From Amarolinea aalborgensis (GTDB taxonomy: Bacteria > Chloroflexota > Anaerolineae > SSC4 > Amarolineaceae): 64,000 bases of DNA. The stretch covers positions 6,702-70,701 of the forward strand of contig NZ_UETR01000017.1 in NCBI RefSeq assembly GCF_900491745.1. Direction: 5' to 3'. Shown piece after piece: positions 45,832 to 55,417 of the stretch; positions within the stretch are counted from its first letter, which is position 1, and every line of letters begins with the position of its first letter. The position numbers and the translations under genes were made by a program. The notes under the pieces are model-generated. The model did not search any database and was not told where the DNA came from. It saw only the letters and a program-made list of their open reading frames with translations.

Positions 45832-46473
45832 TTACTTTAGCCCCAAGTCAATCAATGCCTCTTTGAGGCCAAATCTGAGGTCGCCCACTTTCGCCTTGAG
45901 GCTCTTGGCGTTTGTCGGGACCTCATAGATAGCTGTGCAGGTCTTCGTAACGTTCGGATTGAGGCTTTCTACCACACACAGTTCCGCGGTCGGTATGAAC
46001 ATGAACACGTCGCCTGCGCCTTTGAAGGTACGGTCTTGGTCGTCAACAAGATCGAACCCGGCAAAGGTCAGCATATCTTTGCTCAAGTTTTCCACCTCAA
46101 AACGCAGTTGCACGAATCGCCCGGTCGTCGTCTTGTCTTCAACAAACTGATTGTCGCTCTTGAGCTTGTTGCCTAAGTCTTTCGCCGAAACGATCTTCCA
46201 CCGCACCTCGCCAACCTTCACATCCTGTCCAACGGCCGGCAATGGCGTGGGAGCAACCGTGGGCTTTGGCTGCGATGGCGTAGGAGCGACCGTTGCCTCG
46301 GGTTGTGAAGGGGTGCTTACACCGGATGATTGGCTGGTGGGTGTAATTCCTGGATTCGTGGCAGCCGTATCGTTGTTGGCGCGATTGCCACCGCCCCCGA
46401 TGGCGCTCAGGATACCGGCAAGCACGGCTAACCCGATGAGGCCCAAACACCCGAATTTCAAGAATTTCTTCAT
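45832..46473 (-). CDS. Membrane-anchored DUF4352 protein
   Basis: A 213-residue protein. One N-terminal helix (FGCLGLIGLAVLAGILSAIG) is followed by a Thr/Pro/Ser linker (repeated PTVAPTPS-type units) and an immunoglobulin-like DUF4352 domain (VKVGEVRWKIVSAKDLGN, GRFVQLRFEVENLSKDML, LVDDQDRTF). The domain occurs on the outer face of Gram-positive-like cells in proteins of unknown role. The start at 46473 has AAAGGAGCC upstream. Upstream, 46474-46713 holds a poly-A run and no gene. Confidence 0.85.
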   Translation of the reverse strand: MKKFLKFGCLGLIGLAVLAGILSAIGGGGNRANNDTAATNPGITPTSQSSGVSTPSQPEATVAPTPSQPKPTVAPTPLPAVGQDVKVGEVRWKIVSAKDLGNKLKSDNQFVEDKTTTGRFVQLRFEVENLSKDMLTFAGFDLVDDQDRTFKGAGDVFMFIPTAELCVVESLNPNVTKTCTAIYEVPTNAKSLKAKVGDLRFGLKEALIDLGLK

Positions 46474-46713
46474 GGCTGGACTGGCTCCTTTGTTGGGATG
46501 ATGTTTGACCTTGGAGGATCGCCAGCTCGGAGGCAATCTCCACAGTGTCAGATGTCAATAGCCGAAAGAGGATCTTCGGCCACACCGATTGAGCGCGAGT
46601 ATAACATGAAAAAAAAAAAACGCCAACTTTTACCTGGATTACAACAAGGGCCGCCTGGCCTGTGTGTCCCACACCTGAATAACAACAGAGAAAAACTGCG
46701 CTGTCAACCACAG

Positions 46714-46740
46714 AAAAGCCGCCGATGGCGGTCGGCGGCT
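46714..46740 (-). terminator. Terminator after the U32 gene
   Basis: On the minus strand, AGCCGCCGA pairs with TCGGCGGCT across six bases, followed directly by TTTCTG. It lies about 75 bases past the stop of the U32 gene. Confidence 0.75.
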
Positions 46741-46813
46741 GAAACAGCGAGAAGCGTGCTGAAGCCAGGCTCAGCATGGTGGGTTGAATGTCCTTCTTGC
46801 GCAGTCCTGGCCC

Positions 46814-49336
46814 TCACATCAGCGGTAGATTGAGATAGCCATCCGGAATGAAAAGGCTGCCCTGGGTGACGCCTTGCGGCGCCCACTGCGCAAGCTGCCT
46901 GTTCAGTTCAAAAGCTGAGCGCGCGCCAGCCAGGGTGTCACTGAACGCGCGGGCGATGCGCGTCACCTGCTCGGCCGTTTCGTGCACGAACTCCAGGCGC
47001 CAGTGCTGGATGCCGGCCTGGCGCCAGCTTTCCAGGTGCTGGCTGGCTTCCTGCGCCTCCGCGCCGAAGACGGTGTTGCGGCAGCCAACATCGGCCATGA
47101 CCGCATGGCTGCGGCCGGCCACGTCGCGCAGGGCCACGCGGTGAGTTTCGCACGGGTGGCCGCAGTCCTTGTAGCTCGTGCCGTTGGACAGAAAACGGCA
47201 GAAGACGCAGTGCTCGGTGTGGAAAACCGGCAGATGGTGGTAGGCTACGACTTCGATCTTGTCCGCGCCGATGCCGCGGGCCAGATCGGCTACCTGCGCG
47301 GCGTTGAGATCGTGCGTGGGGGTGATGCGCTGCAGGCCGCGGCGCAACAAGAGGTCCGCAGTCAGGACGTTGGCCGCGTTCAGGCTGAAGTCGCCGATCA
47401 GCGGCAGATGCGGGGCCACTTGCAGCGCGTAGAGCAGGCCGGTGGAACGCACCACGATCGGACAGTCGAGGCGCAGGAGGAAGTTGACGATGCGCTGCTC
47501 GTTGGGCTTGAGCACGCGCGGGCTGGCGACGCGCGCGGTGACGCCTGCGGCCTGCACCCGCTCCACAGCCGGGCGCAGACCGTACAGATCGAGATAGTCC
47601 AGCGTGATGCTGGCCGGCCGCAGGGCCAGCGCGGCGTCGAGCTGTTCCGGCGTGCGCACCAGCAGGTGCAGCTGCGGCGCCAGGTCAAGCGCGGGCGCCG
47701 GGCTGATCTGCGCCAGGGCTGCAGCCAGCATGGCCTGCGGATCGTGAATCTCCGGCACGCGCGGCTGGCCGAGGTGGTCGGCCAGCTGCTCCACAGCCTG
47801 CCGGCGCAGTTGGTTGAGCAGGGAACTGGGCGCAAACGGGCGTCCGCGTACGTCGAGGTGCAGCTCAGCCAGGGTATAGGGCGTTTGACCCAAACGACCC
47901 AACTGCTGGCGCAAGAATTCATCCGTCAGCGCCCGCTGCTGCGCCGCGGCCAGCGGTTCGTCGCTCTGCACGCTGACCGGCAGGTCCGGCCGGGCCAGCA
48001 GCGTCCAAGTCATGCGCAGCGGCGCGCCTTCATGCGCGGTGACGTGAACGGCCAGCGGCTGCTTATGGCGCGGCGAGGCGGCCTCGGTGAACGGCCGCGC
48101 GGCCTTGTCCAGGTCAGGGTCGTGCGTGCGCCACACCAGGTCGCCGGGCCGGATACGGCCAAAATCAAGCGCGCCGTTGCCGAACTGTACTTCCAGTTGG
48201 CCGTTGCGTGCGGCGGTTGCCTGGTACACGCGGCCGCCCTCTTCGGGCAGCTCCGGACTGCGCCAGTCTGCGGCATCGAAGACCACGCCGTCGCCCGACT
48301 TCAGCGGCGCCACGGTCGCGTCCGCGGAAGGCGCCAGCACGATGCGATCGGCCAGCACGCGCGCGACGCGGCCCATCAACACGCCGCGGTGTCGCGGCGC
48401 GCGGCCGGATACGACGGTTTGGTGGTTCGTGCCGGTAATGAAATGCGCGCCCAGCCCGCGTGAGTAGACCTGTTCCAACTGGAGTTCCTCACGGCGGGTC
48501 ACGCTGAGCGGCAAGCCGGCCCAGGCTTCGTCCACGGCCTTGCGATAGGCCGCGGTGGTCAGCGCGACGTAGTTGGCATCCTTGTAGCGGCCTTCGATCT
48601 TGAGCGCGGCAATGCCAATCTGCACAATTTCCGGCATCTGCTGCAAGGCGTAGAGATCGCCCGGCGAGAGCAGGTAGCGCGCATCGCCCAGCGGCGTCAG
48701 GCGGTCATCCACCAGCAGCTCGTAGGGCAGGCGGCAGGCCTGCGCACATTGGCCGCGGTTGGCGCTGCGGCCGCCCCAGGCTTCAGAAGAAAAGCATTGG
48801 CCGGAGTAGGAGACGCACAGCGCGCCGTGGACGAACATCTCCAGTTCGCAGTCGGTTTGGCCGCGGATGGCGCGCACCTCGTCCAGCGACAGTTCGCGCG
48901 CCATGACGACCCGGCTGACCCCAAACTGCTGCGCCAGGCGGATGCCTTCCGCGCTGGTCAGACTCATCTGCGTGCTGCCGTGGATTTCGAGCGCGGGCGC
49001 CACCTGGTGCGCGAGTTGGGCCATGCCCACATCCTGCACGATGATCGCGTCCGCGCCGGCCTCGATGATGCCGGTCAGCGTTTGTACGGCTTCGGCCAGC
49101 TCGTGATCGAAGATCAACGTGTTGAAGGTGACGTAACCCTTGGCCCCGCGGCGGTGCAGGGTGGACATGACCTCCGGCAGCTCGGCCAGCGCAAAGCCCA
49201 CTTTGGCCCGCGCCGTGAAGTGCTTGAGGCCGAAGTAAACGGCATCGGCGCCGGCTTCGATGGCGGCCTGCATCTGCGGCCAGTAGCCGGCCGGGCTCAT
49301 GATTTCTGGTTTGGCAAGGCGGATTGGTTGGTTCAT
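46814..49336 (-). CDS. Peptidase U32 family protein (RlhA/DUF3656-like)
   Basis: An 840-residue U32 protein. The N-terminal barrel has EIMSPAGYWPQMQAAIEAGADAVYFG, the Cys-rich cluster GALCVSYSGQC and RGQCAQACRLPY, and the motif ALKIEGRYKDANYV. A long middle region contains the DUF3656-like part, and a C-terminal barrel adds more Cys (HCVFCRFL, CGHPCETH). Members include E. coli RlhA, which hydroxylates 23S rRNA C2501 using an Fe-S cluster; others modify tRNA (TrhP) or ubiquinone precursors (UbiU/V). At 840 residues it is longer than RlhA (about 650). A rRNA hydroxylation role is inferred. Confidence 0.88.
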   Translation of the reverse strand: MNQPIRLAKPEIMSPAGYWPQMQAAIEAGADAVYFGLKHFTARAKVGFALAELPEVMSTLHRRGAKGYVTFNTLIFDHELAEAVQTLTGIIEAGADAIIVQDVGMAQLAHQVAPALEIHGSTQMSLTSAEGIRLAQQFGVSRVVMARELSLDEVRAIRGQTDCELEMFVHGALCVSYSGQCFSSEAWGGRSANRGQCAQACRLPYELLVDDRLTPLGDARYLLSPGDLYALQQMPEIVQIGIAALKIEGRYKDANYVALTTAAYRKAVDEAWAGLPLSVTRREELQLEQVYSRGLGAHFITGTNHQTVVSGRAPRHRGVLMGRVARVLADRIVLAPSADATVAPLKSGDGVVFDAADWRSPELPEEGGRVYQATAARNGQLEVQFGNGALDFGRIRPGDLVWRTHDPDLDKAARPFTEAASPRHKQPLAVHVTAHEGAPLRMTWTLLARPDLPVSVQSDEPLAAAQQRALTDEFLRQQLGRLGQTPYTLAELHLDVRGRPFAPSSLLNQLRRQAVEQLADHLGQPRVPEIHDPQAMLAAALAQISPAPALDLAPQLHLLVRTPEQLDAALALRPASITLDYLDLYGLRPAVERVQAAGVTARVASPRVLKPNEQRIVNFLLRLDCPIVVRSTGLLYALQVAPHLPLIGDFSLNAANVLTADLLLRRGLQRITPTHDLNAAQVADLARGIGADKIEVVAYHHLPVFHTEHCVFCRFLSNGTSYKDCGHPCETHRVALRDVAGRSHAVMADVGCRNTVFGAEAQEASQHLESWRQAGIQHWRLEFVHETAEQVTRIARAFSDTLAGARSAFELNRQLAQWAPQGVTQGSLFIPDGYLNLPLM

Positions 49337-49426
49337 CGCAGGGCCATTGTAGGGGAAAAGAGAGCGATAGGCAAAACATGATTGAGAGCATTACGCCGGG
49401 CCACAACCTCTGCTAAAATGGGTGTC

Positions 49427-50899
49427 ATGAATCCAATCACGCAGTTCTTCGTGAACCACATCATCGAGGTTTACTTCTTCTACGGCCTGGCTTTCTTCAC
49501 GATGGGGCTGGCGCTGGCGCTCTCCGGCCGGCGGACGTCTGAACTGCAGTTTGCGCGCGCCATCGGCCCGCTGGCTGTTTTTGGCCTGCTGCACGGCGCG
49601 CACGAATGGGTGGAGATGTTCCAGCAAATCGCGGCCGTAACGGATGGCTATCGGCCGCCGGTCAGCCATGAGATCATGCGCCTCTTACTCCTGATCGTAT
49701 CGTTTGTGGCCCTGGACGCCTTCGGCATCGTGCTCCTGCGCCGCGAGGCGCCCAATTGGCGGCGCGTCGCGCAGCCGGTGGGCCTGCTCGTTGGTGTGTG
49801 GGCGCTCAGCGTGCTGATGGTGCAGTTGATTGCCGAACCGACGCTGCCGCAGCTCGTGACCCTGGCCGACGTGTTGGGGCGCTACGTGCTGGCGATGCCT
49901 GGCGCGGTCATTGGCGCGTGGGCGATGATGTCGCAACAGCACGAATTCCGCGACTACGGCATGCCCCAATTTGGTCGCAACCTGGTGTGGTGCGCCACGG
50001 CCCTCTTGCTCTACGGCGTCCTGGGCCAGGTTTTCGTGCGTCAAACCGCGCTCTTTCCTTCGACCGTGCTCAACACCGCTTTGTTCTTACGCTGGTTTGG
50101 CATTCCGGTGCAGCTCTTCCGCGGGATGATGGCGGCGTTGTGGGCGTTCTTCATGGTGCGCACACTGGAGGCCTTCAAGTTGGAGAGCCGTCTGCGGCTG
50201 GCCAAAGCCAATGAGGCCCGTTTGCAGGCTCTGCACCAGGTGGTCAACGCCCAGGAATCGGAACGCCAGCGCGTGGCCCGTGAACTGCACGACGCCACCG
50301 GCCAATCGTTGGCGGCCATTGCGCTCGGCCTGCGCGGCGTAGAAACGGTCCTGGCCACGGGCACGGCCATCCCCGCGACGCTGCTGCCTCAAGTTCGTGA
50401 GTTGAAGAACTTCAGCACCGATGCCATTGGCGAGCTGCGCCAGATCATCGCCGACCTGCGGCCGGCGTTGCTGGACGACATGGGGTTGGAAGCCGCGTTG
50501 GATTGGTATGTCCAAGAGTTTCAACGTCGCCACAACGTGCGCACCTTCCTGGATGTGCAGGGTTCGATCAAACGCCTGCCATCCGAGTATGAAACGGTGC
50601 TCTTTCGCATCACGCAAGAAGCCCTGACCAACGTGGCCAAGCACGCGCGCGCCAGCCAGGTCACAGTGCAACTGGAGATGGCGCCGACCCAGGTTTCGTT
50701 GGTCATCGAGGACGACGGCGTGGGCTTCGATGCGCGCAAATTACTGACTAGCAGCGCCTCACGCACGGCCTGGGGCTTGCTGGGAATACAAGAACGCGCC
50801 ATCCTGATGGGCGGTGAGTGCTCGATTGTCGCGACGCCCGGCCAGGGTACGTTGATCGAGATCAAGCTGCCGTTGGCGCAGGAAGTCAACCATGGCTAG
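49427..50899 (+). CDS. Membrane sensor histidine kinase, NarL-partner (HisKA_3) type
   Basis: A 490-residue kinase with seven or eight N-terminal membrane helices, a short coiled linker, then HisKA_3 with the phospho-acceptor in RVARELHDATGQSLAAI (His 288) and an HATPase with ALTNVAKHARASQV and EDDGVGFD. The stop overlaps the response-regulator start by eight bases. The multi-helix sensor domain could detect a membrane or soluble signal; the ligand is not known. An ATG at 49418 is also possible. Confidence 0.92.
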   Translation: MNPITQFFVNHIIEVYFFYGLAFFTMGLALALSGRRTSELQFARAIGPLAVFGLLHGAHEWVEMFQQIAAVTDGYRPPVSHEIMRLLLLIVSFVALDAFGIVLLRREAPNWRRVAQPVGLLVGVWALSVLMVQLIAEPTLPQLVTLADVLGRYVLAMPGAVIGAWAMMSQQHEFRDYGMPQFGRNLVWCATALLLYGVLGQVFVRQTALFPSTVLNTALFLRWFGIPVQLFRGMMAALWAFFMVRTLEAFKLESRLRLAKANEARLQALHQVVNAQESERQRVARELHDATGQSLAAIALGLRGVETVLATGTAIPATLLPQVRELKNFSTDAIGELRQIIADLRPALLDDMGLEAALDWYVQEFQRRHNVRTFLDVQGSIKRLPSEYETVLFRITQEALTNVAKHARASQVTVQLEMAPTQVSLVIEDDGVGFDARKLLTSSASRTAWGLLGIQERAILMGGECSIVATPGQGTLIEIKLPLAQEVNHG

Positions 50900-51560
50900 A
50901 ATCAAATTACTGCTCGTGGACGACCATCAAATTGTGCGCGCGGGCCTGCGCATGTTGTTCATGGCCGAGCCAGACGTTGAGATTGTGGGCGAGGCCAGCA
51001 GCGGAGAAGAGGCTCTGGCCGCGGTTGCCCGCGGCCAACCTGACATCGTGCTGATGGACGCGGCCATGCCGGGCATGAGCGGCATGGAGGCCACGCGCCG
51101 CATCAAACAGGCCTATCCCGATGTGGCTGTGTTGGCCTTGACCATGCACGAAGACGAGCGCTATTTCTTTGAGATGCTGAATGCCGGCGCGTCTGGCTAT
51201 GTGCCCAAGCGAGCCGCGCCCGATGATCTGATGTCGGCCATTCGCGTCGTCAGCCAGGGCGATGTTTTCATCTACCCCTCGCTGGCCCGGCTGCTGGTGA
51301 ACGATTTCCTGCAGCGCTCCGAGGCCACGACCGGTGACAGCCTGGACTCGCTGACCGCACGCGAGCATGAGGTATTGACCCTGATCGCGGATGGCCTATC
51401 GAACAAAGAAATTGCCGACCGCCTGGTCTTAAGCGTCAAGACCGTGGACCACCACCGTGAAAACATCATGCGCAAACTCAATCTACACACGCGCGTGGAA
51501 TTGACCCGCTATGCCATCGGGAAGGGCCTCATCAGCGCCGGTCAGACGTCAGAACGCTGA
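50892..51560 (+). CDS. NarL/LuxR-type response regulator
   Basis: A 222-residue regulator. The receiver domain has acidic residues DD near 10-11, the phosphorylation site Asp 56 in DIVLMDAAMP, and Lys in VPKRA. The C-terminal LuxR-type HTH reads LTAREHEVLTLIADGLSNKEIA. It forms the output partner of the preceding kinase. Target genes are not evident; no clear operator was found. Confidence 0.94.
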   Translation: MARIKLLLVDDHQIVRAGLRMLFMAEPDVEIVGEASSGEEALAAVARGQPDIVLMDAAMPGMSGMEATRRIKQAYPDVAVLALTMHEDERYFFEMLNAGASGYVPKRAAPDDLMSAIRVVSQGDVFIYPSLARLLVNDFLQRSEATTGDSLDSLTAREHEVLTLIADGLSNKEIADRLVLSVKTVDHHRENIMRKLNLHTRVELTRYAIGKGLISAGQTSER

Positions 51561-51867
51561 ATACGAAATGCTGAATTCGGAATGCTGAATCGCGGCTGCC
51601 AGATATCCGGTTAGTTGCCCATGCGCTCGGCGCACAACCGCGAACGAAAATTCCGGCAGGCCAGGAGTCCCGAACTTGTTCGGGTTGTTACCACGCCAGT
51701 GCAAGTTGCCGACTTGCGCTGCGTCTTGGCGCATCAGGATTTCAAATGCGCGCTTCGGCGATATAGTCAGTCCGCTTCGGTTTCTATCCAAAGTATCTGC
51801 ACGGACGCGTGGGGCAGAGGGGTCAGCAATGTCGAATATGTATCCCATGTTGATCGGAGGTTGAACC
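51561..51867. other. Spacer without recognisable gene
   Basis: The spacer starts with a short repeated AATGCTGAATT/AATGCTGAATC motif and otherwise shows no convincing coding frame or hairpin. A GGAGG site at its end serves the next gene. Fragments such as NLHWRGNNPNKFGTPGLPE on the minus strand may be gene debris. Confidence 0.35.
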
Positions 51868-53175
51868 ATGATGCAATTTCTGTGCTCCATGACGTGTATG
51901 CCCAGTAGGCCTGGGCGGCTCGGGTTGATTATTGGTGGCGTGATCGTCCTCTTTCTTGGTGCTTGTTGGCAGCCCCCCAGTGCCAGAGTACACACTGATG
52001 ACCGACTCACTCCTATAGAAATGCCTTCAGTATCAGCAACTGACTCATTACCACGGCACCCTACAGCACCTCCAGACCCTACGTTAGCCGCTGTACCTGA
52101 GCCGTCTATCACTAACGTACCCACCGCACCTCTGCCACCCACCGTACCACTGACGTTGAGTTTGCCAGGTATTCTGTATGAATCAGGTGGTGAACCTTAC
52201 TGGTTAGCGGTGAATGACAAATCACAACCTGTCGGTCCATCGGTGCGGGTACCGTTCGAGTTGCCCGCAGACGGACGCATCATGGAGATATCTCCTTCGC
52301 CAAACGGCAGTCGAGTGCTCTATCATGTTGTTATCAAAGGCCCTCCCGATAGTGAAAACTCGTCGGCTTATTACAGCTCTGTACCACCGAACGGGCCGGT
52401 CTACCCATCGCCTATCGAGGTACGTCCTCCGAAGCTCTGGGGTTGGCATTCGAACAATCAACAATTGGTTTATGGATGGTTTGACATCGCCCTCATTGAT
52501 GTCAATACAGGCGACGTCAGCCTGGTAGTAGCCGATCTTGACACCTGGATTGGCGGCGCGCCCGTCGGCAATGCAGAACTCGATGGCCTGGCATTTTCAC
52601 CCAACGGACAAGACCTCATAGCCTCTTTGGCTTTTGGCGGTGAAACCTGGCAGGTCTGGATGGCAAACGCGGATGGCTCCGGTCCTCGCAAGTTGTTCGA
52701 TACCCACTCTGCTGTCTTTGATATTCACTGGTCATCTGATGGAACACAAATTGCCTTTGCGGGCAGCGGTTTGGAAGTCATGGATTCTGATGGCAAAAAC
52801 CGGCGGACATTTAGCAACAAACCCTCCAGCGGATATGGTTTCGAGTCCAGATGGTCACCTGACAGTCGTTTCATCGCCTATACTGGCGCAGAAGTTTCTG
52901 GTCTTGATCCGTTTGTTGGAACCCGCGCCTATATTGTGGATATTGACACGGGTGAGGAGTGGCCGCTTGTTCCTGACAAGGTTGAGGGACGCGGTGAGAT
53001 CCAACCTGCCTGGTCCGCAGATAGTCAACGGGTGATCTTCATCTCGACCCGGAGCGGCGCCTCTGAAATCTGGATGGCAAACCGTGATGGAACGCAGCTA
53101 CAGCAACTAACCACGGATGGCAAAGAGAAGTCAGTCTCACCAGTTTGGATAGCTGACGGGGGACCAGAACCATGA
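51868..53175 (+). CDS. PD40/TolB-like propeller lipoprotein
   Basis: A 435-residue lipoprotein (lipobox LGAC near residue 33). A Pro/Thr-rich linker is followed by a propeller of WD40-like PD40 repeats, such as LAFSPNGQDLIASLAF, IHWSSDGTQIAFAGS, SRWSPDSRFIAYTG and AWSADSQRVIFISTRSG. TolB C-terminal propellers share these. It has no TolB N-terminal domain. GGAGG precedes the ATG. The partner is unknown. Its base composition is less GC-rich than the neighbours, hinting at transfer. Confidence 0.85.
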   Translation: MMQFLCSMTCMPSRPGRLGLIIGGVIVLFLGACWQPPSARVHTDDRLTPIEMPSVSATDSLPRHPTAPPDPTLAAVPEPSITNVPTAPLPPTVPLTLSLPGILYESGGEPYWLAVNDKSQPVGPSVRVPFELPADGRIMEISPSPNGSRVLYHVVIKGPPDSENSSAYYSSVPPNGPVYPSPIEVRPPKLWGWHSNNQQLVYGWFDIALIDVNTGDVSLVVADLDTWIGGAPVGNAELDGLAFSPNGQDLIASLAFGGETWQVWMANADGSGPRKLFDTHSAVFDIHWSSDGTQIAFAGSGLEVMDSDGKNRRTFSNKPSSGYGFESRWSPDSRFIAYTGAEVSGLDPFVGTRAYIVDIDTGEEWPLVPDKVEGRGEIQPAWSADSQRVIFISTRSGASEIWMANRDGTQLQQLTTDGKEKSVSPVWIADGGPEP

Positions 53176-53234
53176 TGCATAAACTTGGCGCCTACTTCAT
53201 GATGTATCTTCAATAATCCGGGGTAACCAGTTAT

Positions 53235-54842
53235 GTTGGTTCCCAGGAAGCGCCGGAGTGACAGTTCGACGCTTTGCGCGGATGAGGTCGGCGAGATCAG
53301 GCATCAGCGCGACACGCGATCATGGATGTAGCGATAGATGCTGACGCCCAGCTTCTGGCTGACGGCCGTCAGAGTCATAGCAAACAGTCCTAGCGTTGAC
53401 TTCATCGTGCGCTACGGGCCAAAGCTGACATCACGTTTGCGCGCTGGCGGGCACCAGTTCCGGGTTGTTGTGCAGGGGATTTCGGGATGGTCGAGACCAG
53501 CAAGAGGTTGGTCTTCGAACTTGGTCTTTCAATGCGCTCATCCGGCTTCGGTAGCCAGTCACCGTGGCGAACAAGGTATCGAACTTGGTCTCGAGTCGCT
53601 TTCTCGTCTGTGCTGGGCTGTTGATTTGTAGGTCAGCAGTTCGTCGTAGTATTTCCAGAACTGCTTGGTAAACTCGGTCAAGAGGTTGCGGAACGGCGGA
53701 CTGCTCGGGTCAAGTTTCTTTGTAGTGGCGGCCTTCGTGAATCAACACAGCGCCAGTTGCTCAGTCACCCAGTTGAATTGGGGAGCGTCATCGCACAGCA
53801 GGAGTTTGACGACCGGAACTCCAATTGGGCATGGTAGGAGGCAACGGTCGCCGCTTCAAGATGTGCGACGCTGCTGCGGCCCCAGGGCCGGTGACGTTCG
53901 TCCAACAGAGCTTTGAACTGGCTTCACTCAAGTCCTGGTCTTGCGGCAGACCTTGTACGATGCGTACGGTGCGCTGCGCCAAGCCGAACACGTACAGAAA
54001 CTGATGGCTTCGGCATTGACCCGGAAGGTACGGACGTGCAGATTACGCAGTACGTCCACAATGGTCAGCCGGTCTTTGTGGGCCGTCGTGAAGTACGCCG
54101 TATACAGCGGATTACATACCACATGACAATGCTCATTCTAGCCATTGACCCGTGCTGCCGTATCGTTCAGGTGTTGCTACGGGCTGCTGCGCAGTCCCGC
54201 TTCAGATGGCAGCCTCTCGGCGTGCAGGTCCGGCCAGTCTTTGATCAGCCAGTTCGACAACTCACCCCGCCGACAGTTGGATACCAACATTGGCGAAGAA
54301 CCTATATCTTCGGCCTCGCCACGTTGCAGGAGCGAAATACTGCACCAACGCCAGCGCTTTGATCCCCGGCCCAAACTGTCCTGTAGCCCGGCGGCAGTGC
54401 CGCCAGATACACCCGTGCGCTCGCTCGGTGAGTAGTACTTCCTTTGCAGGGTACAGCACGTTGTCGGTGGATGACCACATCCGCACAACGCTGTCTTCGT
54501 AACCCTTGAACTCCGCATCGGCAGGCAGTTGCGTCTTATCAACCGTCAGCACTTCTTCGCGATCAATCGTGATCTTCGTCCGCTCTTCTGCCATGCCTGG
54601 TGGCTTGCGCCGCTCGGCCTCTGACGAGTGGTTTCTTATCTGCCCCAGGCGTCTTGCCACGCCGATTGGGCTTGATATCCGGCTTGCCTTGTTCACTCCT
54701 TCCGGTGGTTGTTCTCGTCGCGCAGTCGCTGCACCTCGGTTTGCAACTGGCGCACCGTCGCCTGAAGATCCTCAACCAAGTTCAGCAACCCAACGATGGC
54801 ACGCTTGGCCTGCGCTACATCCTCGAGCTTCGATCCAGATGA
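53235..54842 (-). pseudogene. Degraded IS66-type transposase
   Basis: On the minus strand, consecutive fragments in all three frames match an IS66-like transposase in the right order. They are the coiled-coil LVEDLQATVRQLQTEVQRLRDEN; EQGKPDIKPNRRGKTPGAD; ITIDREEVLTVDKTQLPADA; YYSPSER; FGPGIKALALVQYF; NVGIQLSAG; the VCNPLYTAYFTTAHKDRL segment; RTVRIVQGLPQDQDLSEA; and near the end KLGVSIYRYIHDRVSR. Frameshifts join them at several points. The element cannot encode an active protein. Terminal inverted repeats were not identified. Confidence 0.85.
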
Positions 54843-54980
54843 AGCTGTTCGAACAACATAATCCCTCACCACTGCACGGGTCAGACTATTCAGCTCACGG
54901 CACCGGCACAACGACTCCGAGTAGCACGACTGACAGCCGCTTGTCTGATGATCATTGTCCTTGACACTGTACCAGTTCAC

Positions 54981-55231
54981 TCCCCGGTTTATTGAGAAGA
55001 TACTTCATGATCGCCTGTATCATGGGGATAACAGATGCGGGCGCTCCTCAATGACTTCCCATCGCTTGCCCACGAAATGCCCTACAACCAAGATGGGGAA
55101 TTCACCCGATTGAATTCTCTGCCTGGTGGGTGTATCCTCTAGACAAGAAATCGCTCCGGCTGTCACCATCCACACGATTGAACGCACAGCCGCAACGAAG
55201 GATTATCAAGGGAGGATGACGGAGGACAACA
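54981..55231. other. Spacer without gene downstream of dead transposase
   Basis: No convincing coding frame, RNA gene or terminal repeat was seen. Near its end are GGGAGGATG and GGAGGAC, the second being the ribosome site of the small membrane protein gene at 55232. Confidence 0.3.
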
Positions 55232-55366
55232 ATGGAAACACTACTGACCACACTGATTGTTGCAGGTATCGCCCTGTTGCGTTTTGGTCTACCCCTGCTG
55301 ATCATTAGCCTGGTCGCTTTCTTGCTGCATCGCCTGGAAGCGCACTGGCAGATGGCGCCGTGTTGA
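55232..55366 (+). CDS. 44-aa single-helix membrane protein
   Basis: A short frame with GGAGGAC upstream encodes METLLTTLIVAGIALL, then RFGLPLLIISLVAFLLHRLEAHWQ and ends MAPC. The second half closely matches the start of the next gene (LLRIGVPLLITLALGYALSRLDARWQ), so the two are paralogous membrane segments. It may be a small partner subunit. The function is unknown. Confidence 0.6.
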   Translation: METLLTTLIVAGIALLRFGLPLLIISLVAFLLHRLEAHWQMAPC

Positions 55367-55372
55367 GGTGAG

Positions 55373-55405
55373 AGACTTCCGAAGTCTTTGAGACTTCGGA
55401 AGTCT
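55373..55405. repeat. Double palindrome between small membrane genes
   Basis: AGACTTCCGAAGTCT, then TTG, then AGACTTCGGAAGTCT. Each arm is itself near-palindromic, and the arms pair perfectly over 15 bases. It resembles intergenic palindromic elements of this lineage and may regulate or partly terminate between the two genes. Confidence 0.7.
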
Positions 55406-55417
55406 GGGGAGGCAATG

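Noticed and set aside
46982..48463. Open frame of nearly 500 codons antisense to the U32 gene
   Set aside because: It lies wholly opposite a conserved gene, is rich in Arg/Gln/His as expected for an antisense shadow, and has no recognisable motif.
54262..54696. Intact gene for a 144-residue protein
   Set aside because: It is one fragment of the frameshifted IS66 transposase, whose other pieces continue in neighbouring frames.
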